Assembly (NCBI RefSeq): GCF_000472385.1 | Contig: NZ_AWZU01000035.1 | Span: forward strand, 19,648-83,647 | DNA from: Bradyrhizobium sp. ARR65 | GTDB taxonomy: Bacteria > Pseudomonadota > Alphaproteobacteria > Rhizobiales > Xanthobacteraceae | Direction of reading: 5' to 3' | Length of the DNA: 64,000 nucleotides | Shown: positions 1 to 8,835 of the stretch, piece by piece | Numbering within the stretch: the first letter of the stretch is position 1 | How the letters are laid out: every line of letters begins with the position of its first letter | Notes under the pieces: generated by a model | What the model was told of the DNA's origin: nothing | Databases searched by the model: none | The model's input: only the letters and a program-made list of their open reading frames with translations | Program-made: the position numbers and the translations under genes

Positions 1-272
1 TAGGCGCTGGCGCGGTAGGTGAAATGGGCCTGGGTCGCCCGGTGCATGGGATGATTGCCTGGATTGATCCGCGTCATCGCCGCGATCGAGCAGAACTTTC
101 CGATCGTGGTGTAGGTCATTTGGGCGTCGTTGACGACGTAGGAGTAGTCCCCCATCGCCACGTCGAGCAGGATCGTGCGCGCCCCGACCTCGCAATAGGC
201 CCCAAGCCTGGTCTCCCGCACCTTTGCCGTGGGATCGATGGTAGGTTCAATTGAGAGCGCTTTGCCGGCCAT
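1..272 (-). CDS. Hexapeptide-repeat acyltransferase-like protein of the phosphonate cluster (partial)
   Basis: The minus strand stays open from an ATG at 272 to the window edge, giving about 90 N-terminal residues; the C-terminus is missing. The sequence reads as a left-handed beta-helix acyltransferase: short repeats such as AKVRETRLGAYCEVGART and a later IGKFCSIA element. Proteins of this type (DapH/GlmU-like) often accompany C-P lyase genes and are annotated as phosphonate-metabolism hexapeptide transferases, but their substrate is not established. It is divergent from phnC, and a Pho box oriented toward it lies about 50 bp upstream of the start, so it probably belongs to the same phosphate-starvation regulon. 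Family is fairly sure; biochemical role is not. Confidence 0.75.
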   Translation of the reverse strand, partial: MAGKALSIEPTIDPTAKVRETRLGAYCEVGARTILLDVAMGDYSYVVNDAQMTYTTIGKFCSIAAMTRINPGNHPMHRATQAHFTYRASA

Positions 273-321
273 TCGGAATTCCACAAGCAACAAGTCGAGG
301 GGCCCGTCTTTAACATGCTTC

Positions 322-339
322 GTGACAGGGCGATGACAT
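322..339 (-). promoter_or_regulatory. Pho box facing the hexapeptide transferase gene
   Basis: Read on the minus strand this is ATGTCAT-CGCC-CTGTCAC, two 7-mers with a 4-bp spacer, very close to the PhoB consensus CTGTCATNNNNCTGTCAT. A further half-site (GTGACGC on plus, 344-350) continues the same 11-bp periodicity, making three half-sites in phase. PhoB binding is inferred from the match. Confidence 0.7.
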
Positions 340-415
340 TTAAGTGACGCATGTAAGCGATGCGTGACTAAGTGATGCATGAGCAGGTGTGCACGATTGC
401 CGCAGCGCGGCGCGC

Positions 416-433
416 TTGTCACATAACTGTAGA
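416..433 (+). promoter_or_regulatory. Pho box facing phnC
   Basis: TTGTCAC-ATAA-CTGTAGA has the 7+4+7 layout of a Pho box; the first half matches well, the second less so. It ends 45 bp before the phnC start. A weak -10-like TAGCGA follows about 10 bp after the box, the spacing seen at PhoB-dependent promoters. Confidence 0.55.
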
Positions 434-478
434 ATCCCGGCGCTAGCGATGGCCCTGAGCTAGCTGCTGGAGCCTTGA

Positions 479-1291
<813 letters not shown>

Positions 1292-1357
1292 TTGTCCTGC
1301 ATCGCCGCAAGGCGCGCGTTTTTACGAAGTTACGACCACCAACAACGAAGGTGCATC

Positions 1358-2287
1358 ATGATCAACCGTAGACTGGTTCTGGCCGGCGTCGCCGCGTTGG
1401 CGTTTGCAACGTCTGCCTCCGCCGAGGACTGGAAGCAGAAATATCCCGAGATCACGTTCGCCGTGATCCCGGCTGAGAACGGCTCCGGCGTCGTCGAGCG
1501 CTTCACGCCCTTCGTGAGCTATCTCTCCAAAGAACTTGGCATCAAGGTGAACCTGCGCGTCGCCAACGACTATGCCGCCGTCATCGAAGGCCAACGGGCG
1601 GGCAACATCCACATCGGCTATTACGGTCCGGCTTCGTTCGCCCGCGCCCGTCTGACCGGTGTGAAGACCGACGCTTTTGTGATCGATGTTAACTCCGATG
1701 GTTCCAAGGGCTATTATTCGGTGTTCTATGTGCTCGCCAAGAGCCCGTACCAGAAGCTCGAGGATTTGAAGGGCAAGAATCTCGGCCTGGTCGATCCGAA
1801 CTCGACCTCCGGCAACAACATGCCGCGCTTCAAGATGAACCAGATGGGCATCGATCCCGACCACTTCTTCTCCCAGGTCATCTTCACGGGCAGCCATGAA
1901 AATGCCGTGCTGGCCCTGGCGCAGGGCACCGTGGACGTCGCCGCGAATTGGTGGAACGCGGAGGACGATTCCAACCTGACCCGCATGCTCGCCAAGAACA
2001 TGCTGAAGAATGCCGATGGCACGCCGATGAAGAAGGAGGACTTCCGCGTCATCGTGAAGTCGGACCTGATCATCAACTCGCCTTACGCCTATCTCAGCGA
2101 CCTGCCGGACGATATGAAGGCCGCGATCAAGCAAGCCTTCCTCGATGCGCCGGAGAAGGACCCCGAAGCTTTCAAGAAGCTCTCGGACGGCAAGAACCGC
2201 CCTTGGCAGACGATCACCAATGAGGACTACAACAAGACGATCGATTTGATCAAATTCGTCGACGGCCTGCGCAAGAAGGCGTCCTGA
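1358..2287 (+). CDS. phnD: Phosphonate-binding periplasmic protein
   Basis: This is the substrate-binding component that captures phosphonates in the periplasm. I chose the ATG at 1358 because it begins a clear signal peptide (MINRRLVLAGVAALAFATS, then an ASA-E cleavage site); the reading frame extends upstream but that part looks non-coding. The mature part (ITFAVIPAENGSGVVERF, later GYYGPASFARA and DPNSTSGNNMPRF) matches the PhnD/phosphite-binding family. About 309 residues, the usual size. A strong terminator follows, so the expression of the binding protein may exceed that of the permeases downstream. Confidence 0.95.
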   Translation: MINRRLVLAGVAALAFATSASAEDWKQKYPEITFAVIPAENGSGVVERFTPFVSYLSKELGIKVNLRVANDYAAVIEGQRAGNIHIGYYGPASFARARLTGVKTDAFVIDVNSDGSKGYYSVFYVLAKSPYQKLEDLKGKNLGLVDPNSTSGNNMPRFKMNQMGIDPDHFFSQVIFTGSHENAVLALAQGTVDVAANWWNAEDDSNLTRMLAKNMLKNADGTPMKKEDFRVIVKSDLIINSPYAYLSDLPDDMKAAIKQAFLDAPEKDPEAFKKLSDGKNRPWQTITNEDYNKTIDLIKFVDGLRKKAS

Positions 2288-2306
2288 TCGTTCGCCTGAT
2301 CAATGA

Positions 2307-2336
2307 GGCCGGGTCCCGCGCGACCCGGCCTTTTTT
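2307..2336 (+). terminator. Rho-independent terminator after phnD
   Basis: GGCCGGGTC and GACCCGGCC form a perfect 9-bp stem around a six-base loop, followed at once by six T residues. It sits between phnD and phnE1, so it probably attenuates rather than ends the operon, raising binding protein over permease. Confidence 0.88.
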
Positions 2337-2364
2337 CGTCTTGCTTCCGCACCGACAGTTCTCG

Positions 2365-3249
2365 ATGACGACAGCGGTTTCCATTCTCCCGACCCAGCAA
2401 CTCGCCGAGCTTAATCGCGCCTATCGCAATGCGGTGGCCCGAAGGCGCCTGCGCCTTGCGCTCGCGGCGGCGCTGTTCCTTGCGGCTCTCGTCATTGCCG
2501 CGATCGGCGCGGAAGTGAACTTAAAGACGCTCTTCACCTATTTTGGTAATTTCGTCAGCTATTTCGATCGGATCCTGAAGCTCGACAGCGGCGCGAGGGT
2601 ATGGACCGATTTCGGCGAGTGGTTCTGGGGTTGGCGCAAATGGCTACGCCTGCTCGGTGAAACCTTGCTGATCAGCTATGTCGGAACTCTGATCGGGGCG
2701 GTGTTCGCCTTTGTGCTCAACTTCCTCGCCGCGGAAAACACCTCGCCGAACCCGCGGCTGCGCTTTGTGATCCGGCGACTCCTGGAGTTTGCCCGTACCG
2801 TTCCGGCCATCGTCTTCGCGCTGATCTTCGTCATCGCCTTCGGCCTGGGACCGATGGCGGGCGTGCTGGCGATCGCCATCCATTCGAGCGGCGCGCTGGC
2901 CAAACTGTTTTCTGAAATCGTCGAGAATGCCGACATGAAGCCGGTCGAAGGCATTCGTTCGACCGGAGCGAGTTGGATCTCCTGCATGCGCTTTGCGGTG
3001 CTGCCGCAGGTGATCGCCGGCTATGCGAGCTACGCTCTGCTGCGCTTCGAGATCAATGTCCGCGAGGCGTCCGTGATGGGATTCGTTGGCGCGGGCGGCA
3101 TCGGACAGGAACTCGTCGTTGCCATCAGAAAATTCTATTATTCCGATGTCAGCGCGATCCTGGTGATGATCATCTTGACGGTCTTCGTGATCGATATCGC
3201 AACTGGCTGGCTGCGGGCGCGCCTGTTCGGCAAGGAGGCGCGGACATGA
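2365..3249 (+). CDS. phnE: Phosphonate ABC transporter permease 1
   Basis: Inner-membrane permease of the phosphonate importer, with several hydrophobic segments and the binding-protein-dependent transport motif region near residues 190-260 (SGALAKLFSEIVENADMKPV, then EASVMGFVGAGGIG). I prefer the ATG at 2365 over an upstream TTG because the protein then starts with a normal cytoplasmic segment. About 294 residues. It overlaps phnE2 by 4 bp (ATGA), which points to translational coupling. Two adjacent PhnE paralogues in a phn operon are common in rhizobia and probably form a heterodimer. Confidence 0.92.
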   Translation: MTTAVSILPTQQLAELNRAYRNAVARRRLRLALAAALFLAALVIAAIGAEVNLKTLFTYFGNFVSYFDRILKLDSGARVWTDFGEWFWGWRKWLRLLGETLLISYVGTLIGAVFAFVLNFLAAENTSPNPRLRFVIRRLLEFARTVPAIVFALIFVIAFGLGPMAGVLAIAIHSSGALAKLFSEIVENADMKPVEGIRSTGASWISCMRFAVLPQVIAGYASYALLRFEINVREASVMGFVGAGGIGQELVVAIRKFYYSDVSAILVMIILTVFVIDIATGWLRARLFGKEART

Positions 3250-4094
3250 GCCAGATGGGGGCACCGGATCCGGAGCAATTGCGGGCACGCTATCCCGGCA
3301 TCTTCCGTCGTCCCGCCTCAGCGCGCCTTGCGACCCCGGCGATGCTGCTGCTGGCTATCGCGGTCTTTGCGTTTGGACTGGTGGACCTCGATTTTTCGCC
3401 CACGCGGCTCCTCGCCGGGTTGCATCAGCTTGGCTGGATCACCCTGATGATGTTGCCGCCTGATCCCGGCTCGTCGCTACCGCTCTATCTGAAGGCGCTA
3501 GGCGAGACGTTGTCGATCGCGCTGCTCGGCACGTCCTTGGCGGCGGTGATCGCCTTGCCTGTCAGCCTGCTTGCCGCGCGCAACGTCGTGCCGTCGAACA
3601 TCGTGCGCTTTCCGGTGCGCCGCTTCCTGGATACCATCCGCGGCATCGATACCCTGATCTGGGCGCTCGTCTGGATCAATGTCGTCGGGCTTGGCCCGTT
3701 TGCGGGCGTGCTCGCGATCGCGATCTCGGATTTTGGCGCGCTCGGCAAGTTATTTTCGGAAGCGATCGAGGCCGCCGACCGCAGGCAGGTCGAGGGCATC
3801 CGCGCTTCCGGCGGCAGCGGCTTACACGAAATCCGCTTCGGCCTGCTGCCGCAGGTGATACCTGTGATCGCCGGCCAGGTGCTCTATTTCATCGAGTCCA
3901 ACACCCGTTCGGCCACCATCATCGGCATCGTGGGCGCAGGCGGCATCGGTTTGCAATTGGCCGAGCAGATTAGGGTGCTGGAATGGCAGCACGTGTCCTT
4001 CCTGATCCTGATGATCCTGGTGGCGGTCGCCGCGATCGACTGGATCTCGGGCAAACTGCGTTTTGCGATTATTGGCCGCCGCGCGGTGGCATGA
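3246..4094 (+). CDS. phnE: Phosphonate ABC transporter permease 2
   Basis: Second PhnE-type permease, 282 residues, starting in the ATGA overlap with the preceding permease. It repeats the same architecture: N-terminal helix, a long periplasmic or linker region with LPLYLKALGETLSIALLGT, then FGALGKLFSEAIEAADRRQVEG and SATIIGIVGAGGIGLQL. The two permeases are clearly related but not near-identical, so this is an old duplication. It ends 9 bp before the convergent phnF stop. Confidence 0.92.
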   Translation: MSQMGAPDPEQLRARYPGIFRRPASARLATPAMLLLAIAVFAFGLVDLDFSPTRLLAGLHQLGWITLMMLPPDPGSSLPLYLKALGETLSIALLGTSLAAVIALPVSLLAARNVVPSNIVRFPVRRFLDTIRGIDTLIWALVWINVVGLGPFAGVLAIAISDFGALGKLFSEAIEAADRRQVEGIRASGGSGLHEIRFGLLPQVIPVIAGQVLYFIESNTRSATIIGIVGAGGIGLQLAEQIRVLEWQHVSFLILMILVAVAAIDWISGKLRFAIIGRRAVA

Positions 4095-4103
4095 ATATAG
4101 CGA

Positions 4104-4832
4104 TCAACCGCCTTCTACGACGAATTCTACCCGCTCGGCAGCAAAACGCGATCGCTTGGTCACCAGCGGCTTGCCCTCCGCATCGACGTCGGTGCTGTCG
4201 ACGACAAGCACGGGGCGGCCAAGCGCGAGATCGAGCCGCGCGGCATCGGTAGCCTCGGCAATCGCTGCAGTGATCCGGCTCGATCCGCGGCGATAGTCGC
4301 GCACGCCATAATGGGCGAGCAACCGAGTCATCGAGCGCACGGTCGCGAACACTGCGCCCGCGTCGGGAAAGCGCTCGGCCGAAAGCCAGGTTGTGCTGAC
4401 GCAGATCGGCGCGCGATCGGCGGACCGCAGCGCCTCGATCCGGACCAGCGGCGCGCCGGTCTTCACGCCCAGCAGCCGGGCCAATTCACGTGTGGCCGGT
4501 TCCTCGCTCGCCGCGATCAACTGTCCGCGCGGCTCGCGGCCCTCTCCGCCGACGATTTCAGAGAACCGCGTCCGTGAGCGCAAGGGGTATGCGAGGCGTG
4601 GGGCTTCCACATAGGTGCCGCTGCCGCGTTCGGCGCGCACCAGGCCTCGCTCGGCAAGCACCGCCAGCGCGCGCCGCACGGTATGGCGATTGACGCGATA
4701 GATCTCGGCGATCTCGGTCTCGCCGGGCAGGCGCTCGCCCCGGGCGTAGCGGCCCTCGGCGATGCCGCGCTCGATGCCGTCGGCGACCTGCCGCCATAGC
4801 GCAACGCCCGAGGCCAGATCCTGCATGCTCAT
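4104..4832 (-). CDS. phnF: GntR/HutC-family repressor of the phn genes
   Basis: PhnF-type regulator of 242 residues. Residues about 10-75 form a GntR winged helix (LPGETEIAEIYRVNRHTVRRAL, then LAERGLVRAERGSGTYVE). The rest is a HutC/UTRA ligand-binding domain (TRELARLLGVKTGAPLVRIEALRSADRAP and the C-terminal strand-rich part). It is divergent from phnG, and the region between holds a perfect 14-bp inverted repeat, so it likely represses both phnG-N and itself until a phosphonate-derived ligand binds. The ligand is unknown. An internal ATG two codons in is an equal start candidate. Confidence 0.9.
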   Translation of the reverse strand: MSMQDLASGVALWRQVADGIERGIAEGRYARGERLPGETEIAEIYRVNRHTVRRALAVLAERGLVRAERGSGTYVEAPRLAYPLRSRTRFSEIVGGEGREPRGQLIAASEEPATRELARLLGVKTGAPLVRIEALRSADRAPICVSTTWLSAERFPDAGAVFATVRSMTRLLAHYGVRDYRRGSSRITAAIAEATDAARLDLALGRPVLVVDSTDVDAEGKPLVTKRSRFAAERVEFVVEGG

Positions 4833-4871
4833 CCTGTGACACCCTGAAGCCGACTGGCGAAAATCATCTGT

Positions 4872-4889
4872 TTGTCATGAAACGGTCAT
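4872..4889 (+). promoter_or_regulatory. Pho box facing phnG
   Basis: TTGTCAT-GAAA-CGGTCAT matches the PhoB consensus at 12 of 14 half-site positions with the correct 4-bp spacer. A -10-like TATCAA begins 10 bp after the box, which is the expected geometry, and that hexamer is the first part of the adjacent inverted repeat. Confidence 0.72.
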
Positions 4890-4899
4890 GGCGTTTCAT

Positions 4900-4933
4900 T
4901 ATCAAGTTGTCTAATATCATAGACAACTTGATA
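4900..4933. promoter_or_regulatory. Putative PhnF operator (perfect inverted repeat)
   Basis: TATCAAGTTGTCTA and TAGACAACTTGATA are perfect 14-bp arms around a six-base AT-rich spacer (ATATCA), located between divergent phnF and phnG. GntR/HutC regulators bind such symmetric sites. The left arm covers the likely -10 of the phnG promoter, so binding would block the PhoB-activated start. Assignment to PhnF is inferred from position and symmetry. Confidence 0.75.
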
Positions 4934-4959
4934 CCGGCAAGACGAGAGCAGGACCGAGC

Positions 4960-5442
4960 ATGAACGCCCGGGACAAAATTAAAGAAGGCCAGGCTGCCAG
5001 CGAAATGATCGTGCGGCGGAAGGCGGCGATGGCCGTCCTTGCGCATGCCAAGACTGCGGAGATCTCGGCGCATCTCGACGCGATCATGTTGCCTCCTTAC
5101 GAGCAGCTTCGTGAGGCGGAAAACGGGCTTGTCATGTTGCGCGGCCGCATCGGCGGCGATGGCGCGCCGTTCAATCTCGGTGAAGCGACGGTGTCGCGTG
5201 CGGCCGTTCGGCTTGGCAGCGGCGAGATCGGATTCGGCTATACGCTCGGCCGCGACAGGGAAAAGGCGCGGATGATCGCATTATGCGATGCGCTGGTGCA
5301 GTCGGATGAATTTGCGGGCAGCGTCGAGACAAAGGTGATCGCGCCGTTGCGCGCCGGCTTGCTTGCACGCCGCCAGCAGAGGGCCGCGGAGACGGCGGCC
5401 ACCAAAGTCGATTTCTATACCATGGTCCGCGGTGAGGGATGA
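4960..5442 (+). CDS. phnG: C-P lyase core subunit PhnG
   Basis: PhnG, 160 residues, belongs to the PhnGHIJ core complex. With PhnI, PhnH and PhnL it takes part in making ribose 1-methylphosphonate 5-triphosphate from ATP and a phosphonate. The family features are visible: an N-terminal helix (RRKAAMAVLAHAKTAEI), the MLRGRIGGDGAPFNLGEATV segment and the RLGSGEIGFGYTLGRDREKA strand. First gene of the phnG-N transcription unit; the stop lies directly before the phnH start, so the two are probably translated together. Confidence 0.93.
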   Translation: MNARDKIKEGQAASEMIVRRKAAMAVLAHAKTAEISAHLDAIMLPPYEQLREAENGLVMLRGRIGGDGAPFNLGEATVSRAAVRLGSGEIGFGYTLGRDREKARMIALCDALVQSDEFAGSVETKVIAPLRAGLLARRQQRAAETAATKVDFYTMVRGEG

Positions 5443-5445
5443 GTG

Positions 5446-6054
5446 ATGACGACGATCGCCGAACTGCCGGCAGGTTTCTCGGACAAGGTGCTGTCGGCGC
5501 AGACGACTTTCCGCTCGGTGATGGAGGCGATGGCGCGGCCCGGCACCGTCCAGCGCGTCACAGCGTCAGTCGGCGCGCCGCGGCATCTGATGCGCGGCGC
5601 GGCCGCGATCGCCTTGACGTTGTTCGATCACGACACGCCGATCTGGCTCGATCCGCTGCTGTCGGAAACCGCCGAGGTAAAGAATTGGCTGAAATTCCAC
5701 AGCGGGGCGCCGGTGACTATCGATCCGCGGGTCGCCAGCTTTGCGCTCGTCAGCGAGCCCAGCGCACTTCCTGCTCTCGATCGCTTCTCCTTCGGCAGCA
5801 ATGAATATCCGGACCGTTCGACGACGCTGATCCTGCAGGTCGACAGCCTGGCGCGCGGCGTGCAGTACGAGTTGCGTGGGCCGGGTATCGACGGCGGAAC
5901 GATCCTGCACGCCAATATCAGGCCGGTAAATCTGTTCGAACGGCTCGCCATCAATGCCGCGTTGTTTCCACGTGGCATCGATGTCGTGCTGGTCGCAGAC
6001 GATGCAGTCGTCGCGATCCCGCGCACGACACGCTGTGTCGGTTACGGAGGTTAG
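5446..6054 (+). CDS. phnH: C-P lyase subunit PhnH
   Basis: PhnH of about 202 residues, a component of the C-P lyase core complex. It shows the family's N-terminal FRSVMEAMARPGTVQRV segment and the C-terminal NLFERLAINAALFPRGIDVVLV region. A GTG sits one codon upstream of the ATG chosen here and either could be used; both lie just after the phnG stop. Three bases separate it from phnI. Confidence 0.93.
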   Translation: MTTIAELPAGFSDKVLSAQTTFRSVMEAMARPGTVQRVTASVGAPRHLMRGAAAIALTLFDHDTPIWLDPLLSETAEVKNWLKFHSGAPVTIDPRVASFALVSEPSALPALDRFSFGSNEYPDRSTTLILQVDSLARGVQYELRGPGIDGGTILHANIRPVNLFERLAINAALFPRGIDVVLVADDAVVAIPRTTRCVGYGG

Positions 6055-6057
6055 AGA

Positions 6058-7161
6058 ATGTATGTCGCCGTCAAAGGAGGCGAACGCGCGATCGAAAACG
6101 CTCATCGTCTGTTGGCGCGTGAGCGGCGGGGCGAAGCGGATGTGCCGGAGATCGCGCTGGCGCAGATCTCCGGGCAACTCGCGCTTGCGGTGGATCGGGT
6201 GATGAGCGAGGGCTCGCTCTATGACCGCGAGCTTGCGGCGCTCGCGATCAAGCAGGCGCGCGGCGACATGATCGAGGCGATCTTCCTGGTGCGCGCGTTC
6301 CGTGCCACCCTGCCGCGTTTCGGTGCGACCGAGCCCGTCGATACCGGCAAGATGCAGGTGCGGCGGCGGATTTCGGCTATCTTCAAGGATATCCCCGGCG
6401 GCCAGATTCTCGGGCCGACCTTCGACTACACCCATCGTCTGTTGGACCCGCAGCTCGCCGAAGGGTTTGTTCCGGACGAGCCGGCGGTGGCGGAAGCCAG
6501 CAGCGCTCCGACCCCGCGCGTCACAGACATTCTCGGCCGTGACGGCCTGATCGAGTCGTCTTCGCCGGCGAGTGCACGCCAGGCGGTGGGCGATCTGACG
6601 CGCGAGCCGCTCAGCTTTCCGGCCGATCGCGATCTGCGCCTGCAAAATCTCGCGCGCGGTGATGAGGGGTTTCTGCTTGCGCTCGGTTATTCCTCACAGC
6701 GCGGCTACGGCCGCAATCACCCGTTCGCGGGCGAGATCCGCTTCGGCGAGGTCGAGGTCGAATTCCCGGCCGAAGAGGTCGGCTTTGCCGTGCCCTTGGG
6801 CACGATCGAGCTGACGGAGTGCCAGATGGTCAACCAGTTCAAGGGTTCGGCGACCGAAGCGCCGTGCTTCACCCGCGGATATGGCCTCGCGTTTGGCCAG
6901 AGCGAGCGCAAGACCATGTCGATGGCGCTGGTCGACCGCGCGCTTCGGGCCCGCGAGCTCGGCGAAGAGGTGCTGGCGCCGGTGCAGGACGAGGAGTTCG
7001 TGATGTCGCATTCCGACAATGTGCAGGCGACCGGATTTGTCGAGCATTTGAAGCTGCCGCATTACGTGGATTTCCAGTCCGAGCTGGGCTTGCTGCGCAA
7101 ATTGCGGGACGAGTTCTTCCAGGCCGAGGCGCGGCCGGAGTTGAAGGAGGCCGCTGAATGA
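6058..7161 (+). CDS. phnI: C-P lyase subunit PhnI (nucleosidase)
   Basis: PhnI, 367 residues. It attaches the phosphonate to ribose 5-triphosphate after releasing adenine, acting with PhnG, PhnH and PhnL. Characteristic stretches are MYVAVKGGERAIENAHRLL at the start, the GYSSQRGYGRNHPFAGEIR segment in the middle and the EEFVMSHSDNVQATGFVEH region near the end. The stop overlaps the phnJ start by 4 bp. Confidence 0.95.
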   Translation: MYVAVKGGERAIENAHRLLARERRGEADVPEIALAQISGQLALAVDRVMSEGSLYDRELAALAIKQARGDMIEAIFLVRAFRATLPRFGATEPVDTGKMQVRRRISAIFKDIPGGQILGPTFDYTHRLLDPQLAEGFVPDEPAVAEASSAPTPRVTDILGRDGLIESSSPASARQAVGDLTREPLSFPADRDLRLQNLARGDEGFLLALGYSSQRGYGRNHPFAGEIRFGEVEVEFPAEEVGFAVPLGTIELTECQMVNQFKGSATEAPCFTRGYGLAFGQSERKTMSMALVDRALRARELGEEVLAPVQDEEFVMSHSDNVQATGFVEHLKLPHYVDFQSELGLLRKLRDEFFQAEARPELKEAAE

Positions 7162-8042
7162 ATGCGCCCGCCTACAACTTCGCCTATCTGGACGAGCAGA
7201 CCAAGCGGATGATCCGTCGCGCCATCCTGAAGGCGATTGCCATTCCCGGCTATCAGGTGCCGTTTGCCAGCCGAGAGATGCCGATGCCCTATGGCTGGGG
7301 CACCGGCGGTGTGCAAGTGACTGCGGCCATCCTCGGGCCCGACGATGTGCTGAAGGTGATCGATCAAGGTTCTGATGACACCACCAACGCCATCTCGATC
7401 CGAAAATTCTTCGCCAAGACCGCCGGCGTGAAAACCACGACGTCGACCGCGGAAGCCACCGTCATCCAGACCCGCCACCGGATTCCGGAAATGCCGCTGC
7501 ATGCCGGGCAGGTCCTGGTCTATCAGGTGCCGATCCCGGAGCCGCTGCGCTTCCTCGAGCCGCGCGAAACCGAGACGCGCCGTATGCATGCGCTCGCCGA
7601 ATACGGATTGATGCATGTGAAGCTCTACGAGGACATCGCCCGCTTCGGGCACATCGCGACGTCCTACGCCTATCCGGTGAAGGTGAACGCGCGCTATGTG
7701 ATGGATCCGTCGCCGACGCCGAAATTCGACAATCCGAAGATGGACGATTGCGCCGCGCTGCAGCTCTTCGGGGCAGGGCGCGAAAAACGGATTTACGCGG
7801 TGCCACCGCATACGTCGGTGATCTCGCTCGATTTCGAGGACCATCCCTTCAGCCGGTACCGCTTCGATGCGCCCTGCGCGCTGTGCGGCGCGGAGGATAC
7901 CTATCTCGACGAAATCGTAACCGACGATCAGGGCGGGCGAATGTTCGTCTGCTCCGACACCGATTATTGCGAGGGCCGTCAAGCGAAGGGGCATCGCGGC
8001 ACCCAAAGCGCCGCTCCACACAAGGAGGCGACGCGTGGTTGA
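7158..8042 (+). CDS. phnJ: Alpha-D-ribose 1-methylphosphonate 5-phosphate C-P lyase (radical SAM)
   Basis: PhnJ is the radical-SAM enzyme that breaks the carbon-phosphorus bond and releases a hydrocarbon. The unusual cysteine cluster is intact: Cys240, Cys243 and Cys265 (CALC...C) would hold the 4Fe-4S centre, and Cys271 aligns with the catalytic cysteine; the spacing equals that of E. coli PhnJ. The N-terminal YGWGTGGVQVTAAILGPDD and GSDDTTNAISIRKFF segments are typical. At 294 residues it is full length. The end overlaps phnK by 8 bp. Confidence 0.96.
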   Translation: MNAPAYNFAYLDEQTKRMIRRAILKAIAIPGYQVPFASREMPMPYGWGTGGVQVTAAILGPDDVLKVIDQGSDDTTNAISIRKFFAKTAGVKTTTSTAEATVIQTRHRIPEMPLHAGQVLVYQVPIPEPLRFLEPRETETRRMHALAEYGLMHVKLYEDIARFGHIATSYAYPVKVNARYVMDPSPTPKFDNPKMDDCAALQLFGAGREKRIYAVPPHTSVISLDFEDHPFSRYRFDAPCALCGAEDTYLDEIVTDDQGGRMFVCSDTDYCEGRQAKGHRGTQSAAPHKEATRG

Positions 8043-8835
8043 TGCAAACGGCGCGCGGGGGGATGATCAGCCGCTCCTGGTCGCGGATGGCCTCTGCAAG
8101 AATTACGGCCGGCTCGCTGCCTGCCGCGATGTTTCCTTCACGCTGTATCCCGGGGAGGTGCTGGCAATTGTCGGCGAATCCGGCTCCGGCAAATCGACGC
8201 TGCTGCAACTCCTCTCGGCACAGATGGCGCCGACGTCAGGGCGGGTGTGCTACCGTATGCGGGACGGAGTGACGCGCGATCTGGCCTCGCTCGGCGAAGC
8301 GGAGCGGCGCTTCCTGTTTCGCACCGACTGGGGCTTTGTGCACCAGGACCCGGCGCAGGGTCTGCGCATGGCGGTTTCAGCGGGCGCCAATGTCGGCGAG
8401 CGGCTGATGGCTGTCGGCTGGAACCACTATGGCCGCATCCGCCAGACCGCAACGTCCTGGCTGGAGCGTGTCGAGATCGACACCGCGCGCATCGACGATA
8501 CGCCGCGGACATATTCGGGCGGCATGCGCCAGCGCCTGCAGATCGCACGCAATCTGGTCACCGAGCCGCGCCTGGTGTTCATGGACGAGCCGACCGGTGG
8601 CCTCGACGTCTCCGTGCAGGCGCGGCTGCTTGATCTCGTGCGCACGCTGGTCACCGAGCTTGGACTGGCCGTGATCGTGGTGACCCATGATCTTGCGGTG
8701 GCACGGCTGCTGTCGCATCGGGTGATGGTGATGAAAGCCGGGCGCGTCATCGAGACCGGGCTCACCGATCAGGTGCTCGATGATCCGCGCGAGCCCTATA
8801 CGCAACTGCTCGTTTCCTCGATTCTGCCCCCATGA
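8035..8835 (+). CDS. phnK: C-P lyase accessory ABC ATPase PhnK
   Basis: Cytoplasmic ABC ATPase that docks on the C-P lyase core rather than energising transport. Walker A GESGSGKS is at residues 47-54, then the signature YSGGMRQRLQIARN and Walker B LVFMDEPTGGLD. It resembles the oligopeptide-transporter ATPases, as is usual for PhnK. Length of 266 is normal. Overlaps phnJ and phnL at its two ends, indicating tight coupling. Confidence 0.94.
   Translation: MVDANGARGDDQPLLVADGLCKNYGRLAACRDVSFTLYPGEVLAIVGESGSGKSTLLQLLSAQMAPTSGRVCYRMRDGVTRDLASLGEAERRFLFRTDWGFVHQDPAQGLRMAVSAGANVGERLMAVGWNHYGRIRQTATSWLERVEIDTARIDDTPRTYSGGMRQRLQIARNLVTEPRLVFMDEPTGGLDVSVQARLLDLVRTLVTELGLAVIVVTHDLAVARLLSHRVMVMKAGRVIETGLTDQVLDDPREPYTQLLVSSILPP

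Noticed and set aside
1322..2134. 270-codon minus-strand frame
   Set aside because: Antisense shadow of phnD.
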